Shown in pieces: positions 17,201 through 26,595 of a stretch of DNA of 38,473 nt (the stretch's first letter is position 1; each line of letters starts with the position of its first letter). This DNA comes from Paratrimastix pyriformis. Its lineage: Eukaryota > Preaxostyla > Paratrimastigidae. The stretch covers positions 1-38,473 of the forward strand of contig JAPMOS010000260.1 in the NCBI GenBank assembly GCA_027972325.1, read 5' to 3'. The notes under the pieces were generated by a model. The model worked only from the letters and a program-made list of their open reading frames with translations. It made no database searches and was not told where the DNA came from. Position numbers and translations under genes: made by a program.

Positions 17201-20200
17201 ATTCGTGGTCATTGGGGTTGAGCGGAGGCACTTCGGGAGGGTCAGGGTCCACATACATATGTATGTCGAAAGGGGCAGAAAACGCAAAAGGGCAGAGAGT
17301 CAAGGATCGCGTGTGGTTGCTTCTGTGGGCTATTCGGACGGGTATTCGTGGTCATTGGGGTTGAGCGGAGGCACTTCGGGAGGGTCAGGGTCCACATACA
17401 TATGTATGTCGAAAGGGGCAGAAAACGCAAAAGGGCAGAGAGTCAAGGATCGCGTGTGGTTGCTTCTGTGGGCTATTCGGACGGGTATTCGTGGTCATTG
17501 GGGTTGAGCGGAGGCACTTCGGGAGGGTCAGGGTCCACATACATATGTATGTCGAAAGGGGCAGAAAACGCAAAAGGGCAGAGAGTCAAGGATCGCGTGT
17601 GGTTGCTTCTGTGGGCTATTCGGACGGGTATTCGTGGTCATTGGGGTTGAGCGGAGGCACTTCGGAGGGTCAGGGTCCACATACATATGTATGTCGAAAG
17701 GGGCAGAAAACGCAAAAGGGCAGAGAGTCAAGGATCGCGTGTGGTTGCTTCTGTGGGCTATTCGGACGGGTATTCGTGGTCATTGGGGTTGAGCGGAGGC
17801 ACTTCGGGAGGGTCAGGGTCCACATACATATGTATGTCGAAAGGGGCAGAAAACGCAAAAGGGCAGAGAGTCAAGGATCGCGTGTGGTTGCTTCTGTGGG
17901 CTATTCGGACGGGTATTCGTGGTCATTGGGGTTGAGCGGAGGCACTTCGGAGGGTCAGGGTCCACATACATATGTATGTCGAAAGGGGCAGAAAACGCAA
18001 AAGGGCAGAGAGTCAAGGATCGCGTGTGGTTGCTTCTGTGGGCTATTCGGACGGGTATTCGTGGTCATTGGGGTTGAGCGGAGGCACTTCGGGAGGGTCA
18101 GGGTCCACATACATATGTATGTCGAAAGGGGCAGAAAACGCAAAAGGGCAGAGAGTCAAGGATCGCGTGTGGTTGCTTCTGTGGGCTATTCGGACGGGTA
18201 TTCGTGGTCATTGGGGTTGAGCGGAGGCACTTCGGGAGGGTCAGGGTCCACATACATATGTATGTCGAAAGGGGCAGAAAACGCAAAAGGGCAGAGAGTC
18301 AAGGATCGCGTGTGGTTGCTTCTGTGGGCTATTCGGACGGGTATTCGTGGTCATTGGGGTTGAGCGGAGGCACTTCGGGAGGGTCAGGGTCCACATACAT
18401 ATGTATGTCGAAAGGGGCAGAAAACGCAAAAGGGCAGAGAGTCAAGGATCGCGTGTGGTTGCTTCTGTGGGCTATTCGGACGGGTATTCGTGGTCATTGG
18501 GGTTGAGCGGAGGCACTTCGGGAGGGTCAGGGTCCACATACATATGTATGTCGAAAGGGGCAGAAAACGCAAAAGGGCAGAGAGTCAAGGATCGCGTGTG
18601 GTTGCTTCTGTGGGCTATTCGGACGGGTATTCGTGGTCATTGGGGTTGAGCGGAGGCACTTCGGGAGGGTCAGGGTCCACATACATATGTATGTCGAAAG
18701 GGGCAGAAAACGCAAAAGGGCAGAGAGTCAAGGATCGCGTGTGGTTGCTTCTGTGGGCTATTCGGACGGGTATTCGTGGTCATTGGGGTTGAGCGGAGGC
18801 ACTTCGGGAGGGTCAGGGTCCACATACATATGTATGTCGAAAGGGGCAGAAAACGCAAAAGGGCAGAGAGTCAAGGATCGCGTGTGGTTGCTTCTGTGGG
18901 CTATTCGGACGGGTATTCGTGGTCATTGGGGTTGAGCGGAGGCACTTCGGGAGGGTCAGGGTCCACATACATATGTATGTCGAAAGGGGCAGAAAACGCA
19001 AAAGGGCAGAGAGTCAAGGATCGCGTGTGGTTGCTTCTGTGGGCTATTCGGACGGGTATTCGTGGTCATTGGGGTTGAGCGGAGGCACTTCGGGAGGGTC
19101 AGGGTCCACATACATATGTATGTCGAAAGGGGCAGAAAACGCAAAAGGGCAGAGAGTCAAGGATCGCGTGTGGTTGCTTCTGTGGGCTATTCGGACGGGT
19201 ATTCGTGGTCATTGGGGTTGAGCGGAGGCACTTCGGGAGGGTCAGGGTCCACATACATATGTATGTCGAAAGGGCAGAAAACGCAAAAGGGCAGAGAGTC
19301 AAGGATCGCGTGTGGTTGCTTCTGTGGGCTATTCGGACGGGTATTCGTGGTCATTGGGGTTGAGCGGAGGCACTTCGGGAGGGTCAGGGTCCACATACAT
19401 ATGTATGTCGAAAGGGGCAGAAAACGCAAAAGGGCAGAGAGTCAAGGATCGCGTGTGGTTGCTTCTGTGGGCTATTCGGACGGGTATTCGTGGTCATTGG
19501 GGTTGAGCGGAGGCACTTCGGGAGGGTCAGGGTCCACATACATATGTATGTCGAAAGGGGCAGAAAACGCAAAAGGGCAGAGAGTCAAGGATCGCGTGTG
19601 GTTGCTTCTGTGGGCTATTCGGACGGGTATTCGTGGTCATTGGGGTTGAGCGGAGGCACTTCGGAGGGTCAGGGTCCACATACATATGTATGTCGAAAGG
19701 GGCAGAAAACGCAAAAGGGCAGAGAGTCAAGGATCGCGTGTGGTTGCTTCTGTGGGCTATTCGGACGGGTATTCGTGGTCATTGGGGTTGAGCGGAGGCA
19801 CTTCGGGAGGGTCAGGGTCCACATACATATGTATGTCGAAAGGGGCAGAAAACGCAAAAGGGCAGAGAGTCAAGGATCGCGTGTGGTTGCTTCTGTGGGC
19901 TATTCGGACGGGTATTCGTGGTCATTGGGGTTGAGCGGAGGCACTTCGGGAGGGTCAGGGTCCACATACATATGTATGTCGAAAGGGGCAGAAAACGCAA
20001 AAGGGCAGAGAGTCAAGGATCGCGTGTGGTTGCTTCTGTGGGCTATTCGGACGGGTATTCGTGGTCATTGGGGTTGAGCGGAGGCACTTCGGGAGGGTCA
20101 GGGTCCACATACATATGTATGTCGAAAGGGCAGAAAACGCAAAAGGGCAGAGAGTCAAGGATCGCGTGTGGTTGCTTCTGTGGGCTATTCGGACGGGTAT

Positions 20201-20830
20201 TCGTGGTCATTGGGGTTGAGCGGAGGCACTTCGGGAGGGTCAGGGTCCACATACATATGTATGTCGAAAGGGGCAGAAAACGCAAAAGGGCAGAGAGTCA
20301 AGGATCGCGTGTGGTTGCTTCTGTGGGCTATTCGGACGGGTATTCGTGGTCATTGGGGTTGAGCGGAGGCACTTCGGGAGGGTCAGGGTCCACATACATA
20401 TGTATGTCGAAAGGGGCAGAAAACGCAAAAGGGCAGAGAGTCAAGGATCGCGTGTGGTTGCTTCTGTGGGCTATTCGGACGGGTATTCGTGGTCATTGGG
20501 GTTGAGCGGAGGCACTTCGGAGGGTCAGGGTCCACATACATATGTATGTCGAAAGGGGCAGAAAACGCAAAAGGGCAGAGAGTCAAGGATCGCGTGTGGT
20601 TGCTTCTGTGGGCTATTCGGACGGGTATTCGTGGTCATTGGGGTTGAGCGGAGGCACTTCGGGAGGGTCAGGGTCCACATACATGTGTATGTCGAAAGGG
20701 ACAGAAAACAAACAAGGGGATCGCGTCTGGTTGCTCTAGGGAGCTATGCGGAAAGTCTTTCGTGAGAAGTGGGGTTGAGGGGAGGCACAGCGGGGGGGCG
20801 ACTTTCGACATGCATGTGCAGAAAACGAAA
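14100..20830. repeat. Satellite array, about 46 copies of a 143-bp unit
   Basis: A head-to-tail array with a period of 143 bp in most units. Each unit contains GCGGAGGCACTTCGGGAGGG, the 16-bp palindrome ACATACATATGTATGT and GGGCTATTCGGACGGG. Variants are mostly one-base changes in runs of G or A, with a few larger losses. Units from about 18.2 to 19.2 kb keep an exact 143-bp period, while the left third is more variable. The last two units (about 20,680-20,830) are degenerate. Because 143 is not a multiple of 3, long open frames on both strands rotate through the units; these are not genes. Confidence 0.97.
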
Positions 20831-20892
20831 GGTCCTAAATTTGAAAATGTCGACCTTACCCTGGTGTGTGAACACTATTTCCCGCAGTCAAG

Positions 20893-22001
20893 ATGTTCGC
20901 AGACGTTGACTACAGCCAGTTCGATTCGGTGCAAGAGGCCGTGGCCTACCTGAACCGGAGGATCAGGGAGACTCCTCCCACCGATGAGCCCATTCACCAG
21001 ATCCTCAACCGGTCTGCATTCTTGATTCTTCTGATCCTCATCTTTTTCTCGTCTCAGCTTTCATCGCCATATCGATGAAAAACTAGGCTGGCCGGAGCCA
21101 TGCCCCTCACGGTGCAGCTCCAGATTATTGAGCACGAGGTCGACGTCATCACCGCGCCCTCGACCCCCGGGGCCGACGACTACCACCAGAACCCCCTTTC
21201 GCCGACTCGGGGACCCTCTCTGAGGAGGGATCGCCCAGCAGCCCGTCCAGGTTTGCCGCACCTGTCCGCTCCCGCCCTCACTTCCGCTGACTAGCACCCG
21301 ACCGACGGCATCCGTGGGAGGCGTTCCCGCTGCCCCGGGGATGCCAGGCCCGCGGAGGCCTTCCACCCCGTTGGATGAGCATGGTTTGCCAGTGGAGCAC
21401 AAGGCCCCTGCTGCAGCACCCATCCCCGCCGCCCCACCGTCCCTGCCGCCCCCGCCGCCGCAGCTGCGGCCGCCGCCTTTGCCCGCGCCCACGCCCGCGC
21501 CGCCGCCGCGCATGCCGCCCCGCCACCGCCCCCGCCACCGCCCCCGCCACCGCCCCGGCCACCGCCCCGGCCACCGCCCCCACCGCAGCCGCCCCCATCA
21601 AGTCTGGACCCTGAGTCGACTTTGTTTTTCACTCATGCATTCTGTATTTAGGATCCTCGACGACGACGTTCCCAGTCCCCCAAGCCCATCGCCACGAGGA
21701 AGGAGCCCAAGAAGGAGCCCAAGAAGGCCCCGTCAAGGAGGAGGTGCCCAAGAAGGTACCTGGCCCGGCCCCGCCGCCCCGCCGCAAGGCAAAACTGCAA
21801 CGGCCTGAGCCTGAGTCGGGCGAGGCCGAGGCCGAGGCCGATCAGGACGAGGCCCAGCGGGAGAAGAAGCGGCCCGAGAAGAAGCACGCCCACGGCGACG
21901 AGATCGAGGTCTCCTCTGACGACGACGAGGCCAAGGCCAAGATCAAGCGGCACCGCCAGGCCACCGAGGAGCCCGCCCCGGCGGTGACCAGGGTCAACTG
22001 A
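20893..22001 (+). CDS. Host-like split gene, Pro- and Lys/Glu-rich protein (frames disturbed)
   Basis: I do not recognise this gene. An ATG at 20,893 opens a well-behaved first exon (FADVDYSQFDSVQEAVAYL). Three short GT-AG introns are proposed: 21,012-21,057, 21,251-21,294 and 21,615-21,651. The first and third end in pyrimidine-rich tracts. Later exons give a Pro-rich stretch and then a charged tail (EIEVSSDDDEAKAKIKR) ending at 22,001. Codon choice is strongly GC-ending. The coding-like frame changes near C or G runs at about 21,100, 21,195, 21,510 and 21,735. Either the gene is decaying or the assembly has homopolymer errors. The charged tail suggests a nuclear or DNA-associated protein; this is only inference. 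Confidence 0.5.
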
Positions 22002-22271
22002 CAGGCCCGAGCCGCAAGCTCCTAGAGTCCGTATACTTCCTCGTTGGCTATATCCTCCAAACAGCACGCAAGTAAATGTTTCTTTGTTTCTTTGTTGTTT
22101 TTGTTTCTTTCTTGAGAATATGCGATGATCCTCACTCTCTGTCTTTCTCGCATCGGGTCATAGGGATGGGGCCGGCCTGCTGGACGTCGTACTGTCTCAA
22201 ACACCCTGTCAACGAGCCCAACTCCCCCTGGCCCTGATCGACCCCTGCCCCAATCCGGCCCGGCCGCTTTC
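22002..22271. other. Intergenic region between two host-like genes
   Basis: No gene is seen. A T/G-rich tract lies at about 22,075-22,115 and a C-rich stretch before the next start. The perfect 11-bp inverted repeat GCTTTCATGCG/CGCATGAAAGC (22,266-22,289) overlaps the proposed start of the next gene. Confidence 0.4.
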
Positions 22272-24230
22272 ATGCGACCGCATGAAAGCAATCTTCGGGT
22301 ATTTCCAGCAGTTTGGCTGGGCCGCCTTGTTTTCTCTCAGTGTCCAAAAGGCGGCAGCTGGTGAGCGTTTCGAGGTTGTTGATGGCTCCCATCGGTCTGT
22401 CGGCACTTGGTTGTGAATTCCTCCCTTCATTCGTGTGTCATTCAGTTATGCGGTCGCTCGGTTAATCGTCGATCCCAATCGAGTGTCCGAGCTGCCGGCC
22501 CACATCACCCAGGACGAGCGACAAGAGTTGCGTGACCTTGCGATGAACCTCAACAAAGAGTATCCCAAGGTCAAAAACGTCTGCTTCCTTCCGTTTCCTG
22601 GTTCGGGGCTCACAATCCATCATTTGTTCAGCACCTGGCCAACGAGCTGGTAAAATATGGACGAGGATGCCCTCCTGGTTTTCCAGGCAACGTGCAATGC
22701 GATGACCGCGGACGACTCATTCGGGTCGTCCGGCTATGACGTACTCCTTAATGTCAAGAGGGCCGCCCTGCGGGTCTGTCGATTTGTCCTTCTCCGGTCC
22801 CTGCATTTTCCTCGTTCATTCCAGGCCCCCCAGCTGTATTCTTTGACCAATCCCGACCTGCCCGCCCGCCTGAAGCCGGCCCTCAAGGCCCTTCACTTCC
22901 CCGATTCGAAGGACGCCTATATCAAGTCTGCCCCCGGCCCCCTCGGGTTCAGGAATATCATTCATCCCTGATTTTTAGGCTGACCAAAATAGTTGGCCTG
23001 TGCAGCGTGGAACAGCTCACTGCCCTTTCGCAAACCCCCATCCAGTCCCACTTGACGCGAAGCAACCTCTGGAGAATTTTCGAGGTCTGTGCCCTTCGGT
23101 TTTTTCACGCTGCATCTCACTTCGCACAGACCAAGGACGTGTTGTTCAACCAGTTCCTTATTGCGAGAATGTTGCAACCCGACTTCAACGGCTCGACCCT
23201 TGCCACCCCGGATCTGCCAAAGTTCAAGCTTCCCATCAGGCAGGCGGAGCAGGCATGGCTTCTGATGGCCCGCCACGACGAAGCTGCCTTGGCAAGGCAC
23301 GAGCCGCACCCACTACTCCTCCTCCCGCCCGACGAGCCCACCAGGAAGATCCTTTTGGGGAAGCTCTTCCAGCTCCCCGAATTCGAGTACTTCAACCCCC
23401 TGCTCGTCCGCCCTCTCCCCACCAAGCTCGGACATCCCGTACTCCCCGAGTACTCCGAGGAGCTGGGTGCCGTCGGATGTCCCTTTTCCGGCCTGAATTG
23501 GGACGACCTTGTGCACCTCCCGAACTACATTCTGGACCTCAACATCTTCGACGGTCCCCACCTGCCCGGCGAGTTGGGCCGGCCGCCGACGCCCTACGAG
23601 CTTGCCGTCGGCTACTGGATGGCCTTCAGCTACGCAAGACTGCCCCATGGGACAAGACGCTACCTGATCAACACCAAACTCACCGTGCTGGTCGAGAAAC
23701 TCACTGCCGACCACGTGCACCCCCGGCGTGAGATGAAGTTATTGAAAACAATTGACCGAAATCTACGAGAGGCTCGGGAGGCTGCACGGGAGCGCGAGCG
23801 CCAGGAGCGGCTGGAGCGCGAGGTCGAAGTGTCCGCCCTGGTGGCCAAGTCCGCCGAGCCCACGATCGGCCCAGCACGGGAAGCAGCGCGCAAGCGTCCC
23901 CAAGCAGCGAACTTGCCGAGCGCGCTTGCTCTCGAGGACGAGCAAGTCGACGAAGAAGAGTTGGAAGTTCGCGCCAGTAGTTATAAAAGGAGAGTTCTGA
24001 GACAAGCGATTTTCACACACAATTTTTCACGCTTGCGTTGTTATTTGAGGCAAAAATCGAATTCTTCAGAGCAAAATCTTTTTTTCTCATTATATTTTAT
24101 CGAAAAGGAGCATTTTATTTTCTCAGCTTTGAATGATTTAAGCATTAATTTTCTCGAGCTACAAACGTTATTTGAAGCAAAAATCGAATTCTTCAGAGCA
24201 AAATCTTTTTTCTCAATGTTTTTTAAGTAA
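22272..24230 (+). CDS. Host-like multi-intron gene of unknown function
   Basis: I do not recognise the product. Six GT-AG introns can be proposed: 22,299-22,340, 22,361-22,445, 22,601-22,631, 22,774-22,824, 22,947-22,978 and 23,085-23,129 (31-85 nt). The last two join exons in a consistent frame that continues as TKDVLFNQFLIARMLQPDF and onward. The long last exon is Leu/Pro-rich, then has a charged coiled coil (REAREAARERERQERLERE) at about 23,765-23,825. A one-base frame disturbance is likely near 22,660. The GC-rich coding character stops at about 23,990, where AT-rich repeats begin, so the natural 3' end may have been replaced. Very short introns and GC-rich codons suggest an amoeba-like host. 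Confidence 0.5.
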
Positions 24231-24350
24231 AACGAGCATTTTATTTTAATCAGCTTTGACTGATTTAAGCATCAATTCATTCGAGCTACAAACGAAATTA
24301 GAGGCAAAAAGCGAATTCTCCATGCATTTTCAATTTTTTTTCCATTTTTT
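24036..24350. repeat. Imperfect tandem repeat, about 127-bp unit, 2.5 copies
   Basis: The units start at about 24,041, 24,168 and 24,295 with GAGGCAAAAA or GAAGCAAAAA followed by TCGAATTC or GCGAATTC, and include GAGCATTTTATTTT and GATTTAAGCAT. They are AT-rich and diverged, unlike the GC-rich gene before them. Confidence 0.75.
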
Positions 24351-24372
24351 GTCCCAGAAATTATTTTGCCAT

Positions 24373-24616
24373 TTTTGTCAAATCAAACAATTCAATCATC
24401 TTAAGCATCAAACGAAAGAGAATTCAATCAGAAACAGCTTATCTTTTCATTCAAAATAAAATAGTGACAAAAGTGCTTTTCAAAAGTGATCATTAAATAA
24501 TGCATCAATCTTAAGTAAATGATGCATTTTTATTTTGAATGAAAAGATAAGCTGTTTCTGATTGAATTCTCTTTCGTTTGATGCTTAAGATGATTGAATT
24601 GTTTGATTTGACAAAA
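24373..24616. repeat. Fold-back inverted repeat, about 88-bp arms
   Basis: The left arm (24,373-24,461) and right arm (about 24,528-24,616) are almost perfect reverse complements. Both contain AACAGCTTATC or its complement and the AAACGAAAGAG / CTCTTTCGTTT pair. The spacer is about 66 bp and contains a second small inverted repeat (ATGCATCA/TGATGCAT). The structure is that of a fold-back or MITE-like element, or of a cruciform-forming site. No coding capacity. Confidence 0.85.
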
Positions 24617-25244
24617 TGCAGTATTTCAAATGAACCGGAAATGTAGACTGGTTTGGTTTCTGGTCAGACTGGTCGGACTGGTTTATCGACCAGTTTATAA
24701 ACTGGTCTGCTAATATCAACAATTTATCCCGTACAATTTGCGTTTTAGAATTTGCCGTCTAGAATATAGAATGTGGGGTTTGCCACGTATATTCTATATT
24801 GTGGATTTTATGATATGCGGTTTATATGCGAACAATACGCGCATGTGGTTTATATGTGAATCCAGGATTTGCCGCGACATTTCGCCGTATCCAATCTTCT
24901 CTCTTAGCCCAAGGACTCTCCACCCGCAAACGTGTCTTCTGCTCCGTCTGTTTCTTTTTTGCACCTCTCAGGCTGCACTTCTCTTGTGCAAATCGCGCCG
25001 TTTGATACCCTCGTCCACCCTGCCGCCCCTCTCGTCTCTCGCGAAGGCACAAACCCCTTGCCCCTCCCCCGTTTGGAAAAGCAACATGAATCGGAGAAAT
25101 TGGAGAACAAAATTGTGCTAAGACCAGAAAAATTCTTGATACTATATTAGTAGGGCACTCTGAGTGGGGGGCAACTGTCACACGACAAAAAGCGTCTAAC
25201 TATGCCTCCGGAGCATCACGAAACGCCCCATTTTCGATTAGGTG
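24617..25244. other. Non-coding stretch with a 20-bp palindrome
   Basis: No convincing gene. It holds several ACTGGT words and the perfect palindrome GACCAGTTTATAAACTGGTC at 24,688-24,707. A weaker hairpin with CTAGAATATAGAATGTGG against CCACGTATATTCTATATTG lies at about 24,759-24,802. Pyrimidine-rich sequence follows at 24,890-25,075. Confidence 0.45.
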
Positions 25245-25880
25245 TGCCAGTTGCTCAGAGGGGTACTTAGAGGCCCGATCGATGGGTTTTAGCAAGTGGC
25301 ACACGAGTTGCGCTGGGGAATGTGTGTGCCAGTTGCTCAGAAGGGGAGATCGAGGGTCGATGTCGGGTTCTTGGTAAGTGGCACACGAGTTGCGCTGGGG
25401 AATGTGTGTGCCAGTTGCTCAGAAGGGGAGATCGAGGGTCGATGTCGGGTTCTTGGTAAGTGGCACACGAGTTGCGCTGGGGAATGTGTGTGCCAGTTGC
25501 TCAGAAGGGGAGATCGAGGGTCGATGTCGGGTTCTTGGTAAGTGGCACACGAGTTGCGCTGGGGAATGTGTGTGCCAGTTGCTCAGAAGGGGAGATCGAG
25601 GGTCGATGTCGGGTTCTTGGTAAGTGGCACACGAGTTGCGCTGGGGAATGTGTGTGCCAGTTGCTCAGAAGGGGAGATCGAGGGTCGATGTCGGGTTCTT
25701 GGTAAGTGGCACACGAGTTGCGCTGGGGAATGTGTGTGCCAGTTGCTCAGAAGGGGAGATCGAGGGTCGATGTCGGGTTCTTGGTAAGTGGCACACGAGT
25801 TGCGCTGGGGAATGTGTGTGCCAGTTGCTCAGAAGGGGAGATCGAGGGTCGATGTCGGGTTCTTGGTAAGTGGCACAAAG
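25245..25880. repeat. Minisatellite, 82-bp unit, about 7 copies
   Basis: Near-identical 82-bp units run from about 25,294 to 25,876, preceded by one degenerate unit. Each contains TGGCACAC and, about 18 nt on, GTGTGCCA, so every unit can form an 8-bp stem. The array stops about 40 bp before the last codon of the first gene of element B. The open frames across it are a by-product of the identical units. Confidence 0.95.
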
Positions 25881-25918
25881 GGCACGTGCAAAGGGCAAAA
25901 AAAGAAGCGAAATGGGAC

Positions 25919-26218
25919 TTAGGCGGCCTCTTCTGGCTGTTGCTCTGTTGGAGATGGGGGCGCGATGCGAAGAAACTTAATTCTGAGCGCTATCTTTTCA
26001 GCTAGGCCGTGGGCCTCTTCAGGTGTCTTCTCCAGGTCATCAACCTCGATGGTTAAAATGTCGGCCTCTCCTTCTTCAGCTTTGCGCATCGCGTTGTACT
26101 TCACCCTGTACTCGATTTTCTTCTTCGCGGGATCGGTTTCCGTGAGCTCAATGTGACGGCGACGATAGCTTCTGCGCTGGGTTTTCATGGGGGCTTCGGC
26201 TACTTGTTGACTCTCCAT
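25919..26218 (-). CDS. Small charged hypothetical protein, 99 residues
   Basis: I do not recognise this protein. The N-terminus is basic (KTQRRSYRRRHIEL), the middle and end are acidic and helical, and the C-terminus is Pro/Glu-rich. There is no membrane span. It is divergent from the next gene, with only 15 nt between the two starts (TTATTTTAGAGA between), so both must share one short promoter. As the outermost gene next to the minisatellite it marks the left side of element B. A regulatory or DNA-binding role is possible but unproven. Confidence 0.5.
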   Translation of the reverse strand: MESQQVAEAPMKTQRRSYRRRHIELTETDPAKKKIEYRVKYNAMRKAEEGEADILTIEVDDLEKTPEEAHGLAEKIALRIKFLRIAPPSPTEQQPEEAA

Positions 26219-26233
26219 CTGTTATTTTAGAGA

Positions 26234-26572
26234 ATGAGAAAGATTTCGGATTTTTGGAGTCCAGAAAATACCAAAAAATTGCGAGGCCCCAAAACAATGG
26301 CTCAAGCAGTTCAGTGGCTGAATCAGAAGACTATGGTGGTGCGCGTGCAGGAGCTTACGGGCTCGGTTACGAAATCAATCCGCATAACGTCAGACGGTGA
26401 GTTTAAGAATGGCAAGACAAAGTACGTTGCGGAGTTTCTGAATCCGCTCGGTGAAACCATTCACAAGGGTGTCTGTGCGAAGCGTGAGTTTACGAACGAC
26501 AAGGGTAAGGCTATGACCTACTTCAAGTTCGCGCCTCCGGTGCCAAAGATAGAGGTTGAGGTGATCGAATGA
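26234..26572 (+). CDS. Hypothetical protein, 112 residues
   Basis: I do not recognise this protein. Residues 1-20 are basic (MRKISDFWSPENTKKLRG). The rest alternates beta-type stretches (KTMVVRVQELTGSVTKSIRI, KTKYVAEFLN, TYFKFAPPVP) that could form a small beta-barrel. It is divergently arranged with the 99-residue gene and convergent with the probable capsid gene, whose stop is 24 nt away. A small nucleic-acid-binding fold would fit the pattern, but I cannot show it. Confidence 0.5.
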   Translation: MRKISDFWSPENTKKLRGPKTMAQAVQWLNQKTMVVRVQELTGSVTKSIRITSDGEFKNGKTKYVAEFLNPLGETIHKGVCAKREFTNDKGKAMTYFKFAPPVPKIEVEVIE

Positions 26573-26595
26573 GCGGAGATGCCTCGTTTTTTTGC

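Noticed and set aside
14139-20765. Many long overlapping open frames on both strands (up to about 336 residues)
   Set aside because: They are by-products of the 143-bp satellite: the same phrases recur in rotating frames on both strands, and run-length changes shift them. No sign of a real protein.
21278-21632. Gly/Ala-rich leftward open frames
   Set aside because: They are the complement of a Pro-rich coding stretch; extreme composition makes all frames open.
14100-25880. CRISPR array
   Set aside because: The arrays are contiguous tandem repeats of whole 143- or 82-bp units without unique spacers and without cas genes.
25296-26005. Repeated 81-residue open frames
   Set aside because: They come from the identical 82-bp minisatellite units and use a GTG as start; not coding.
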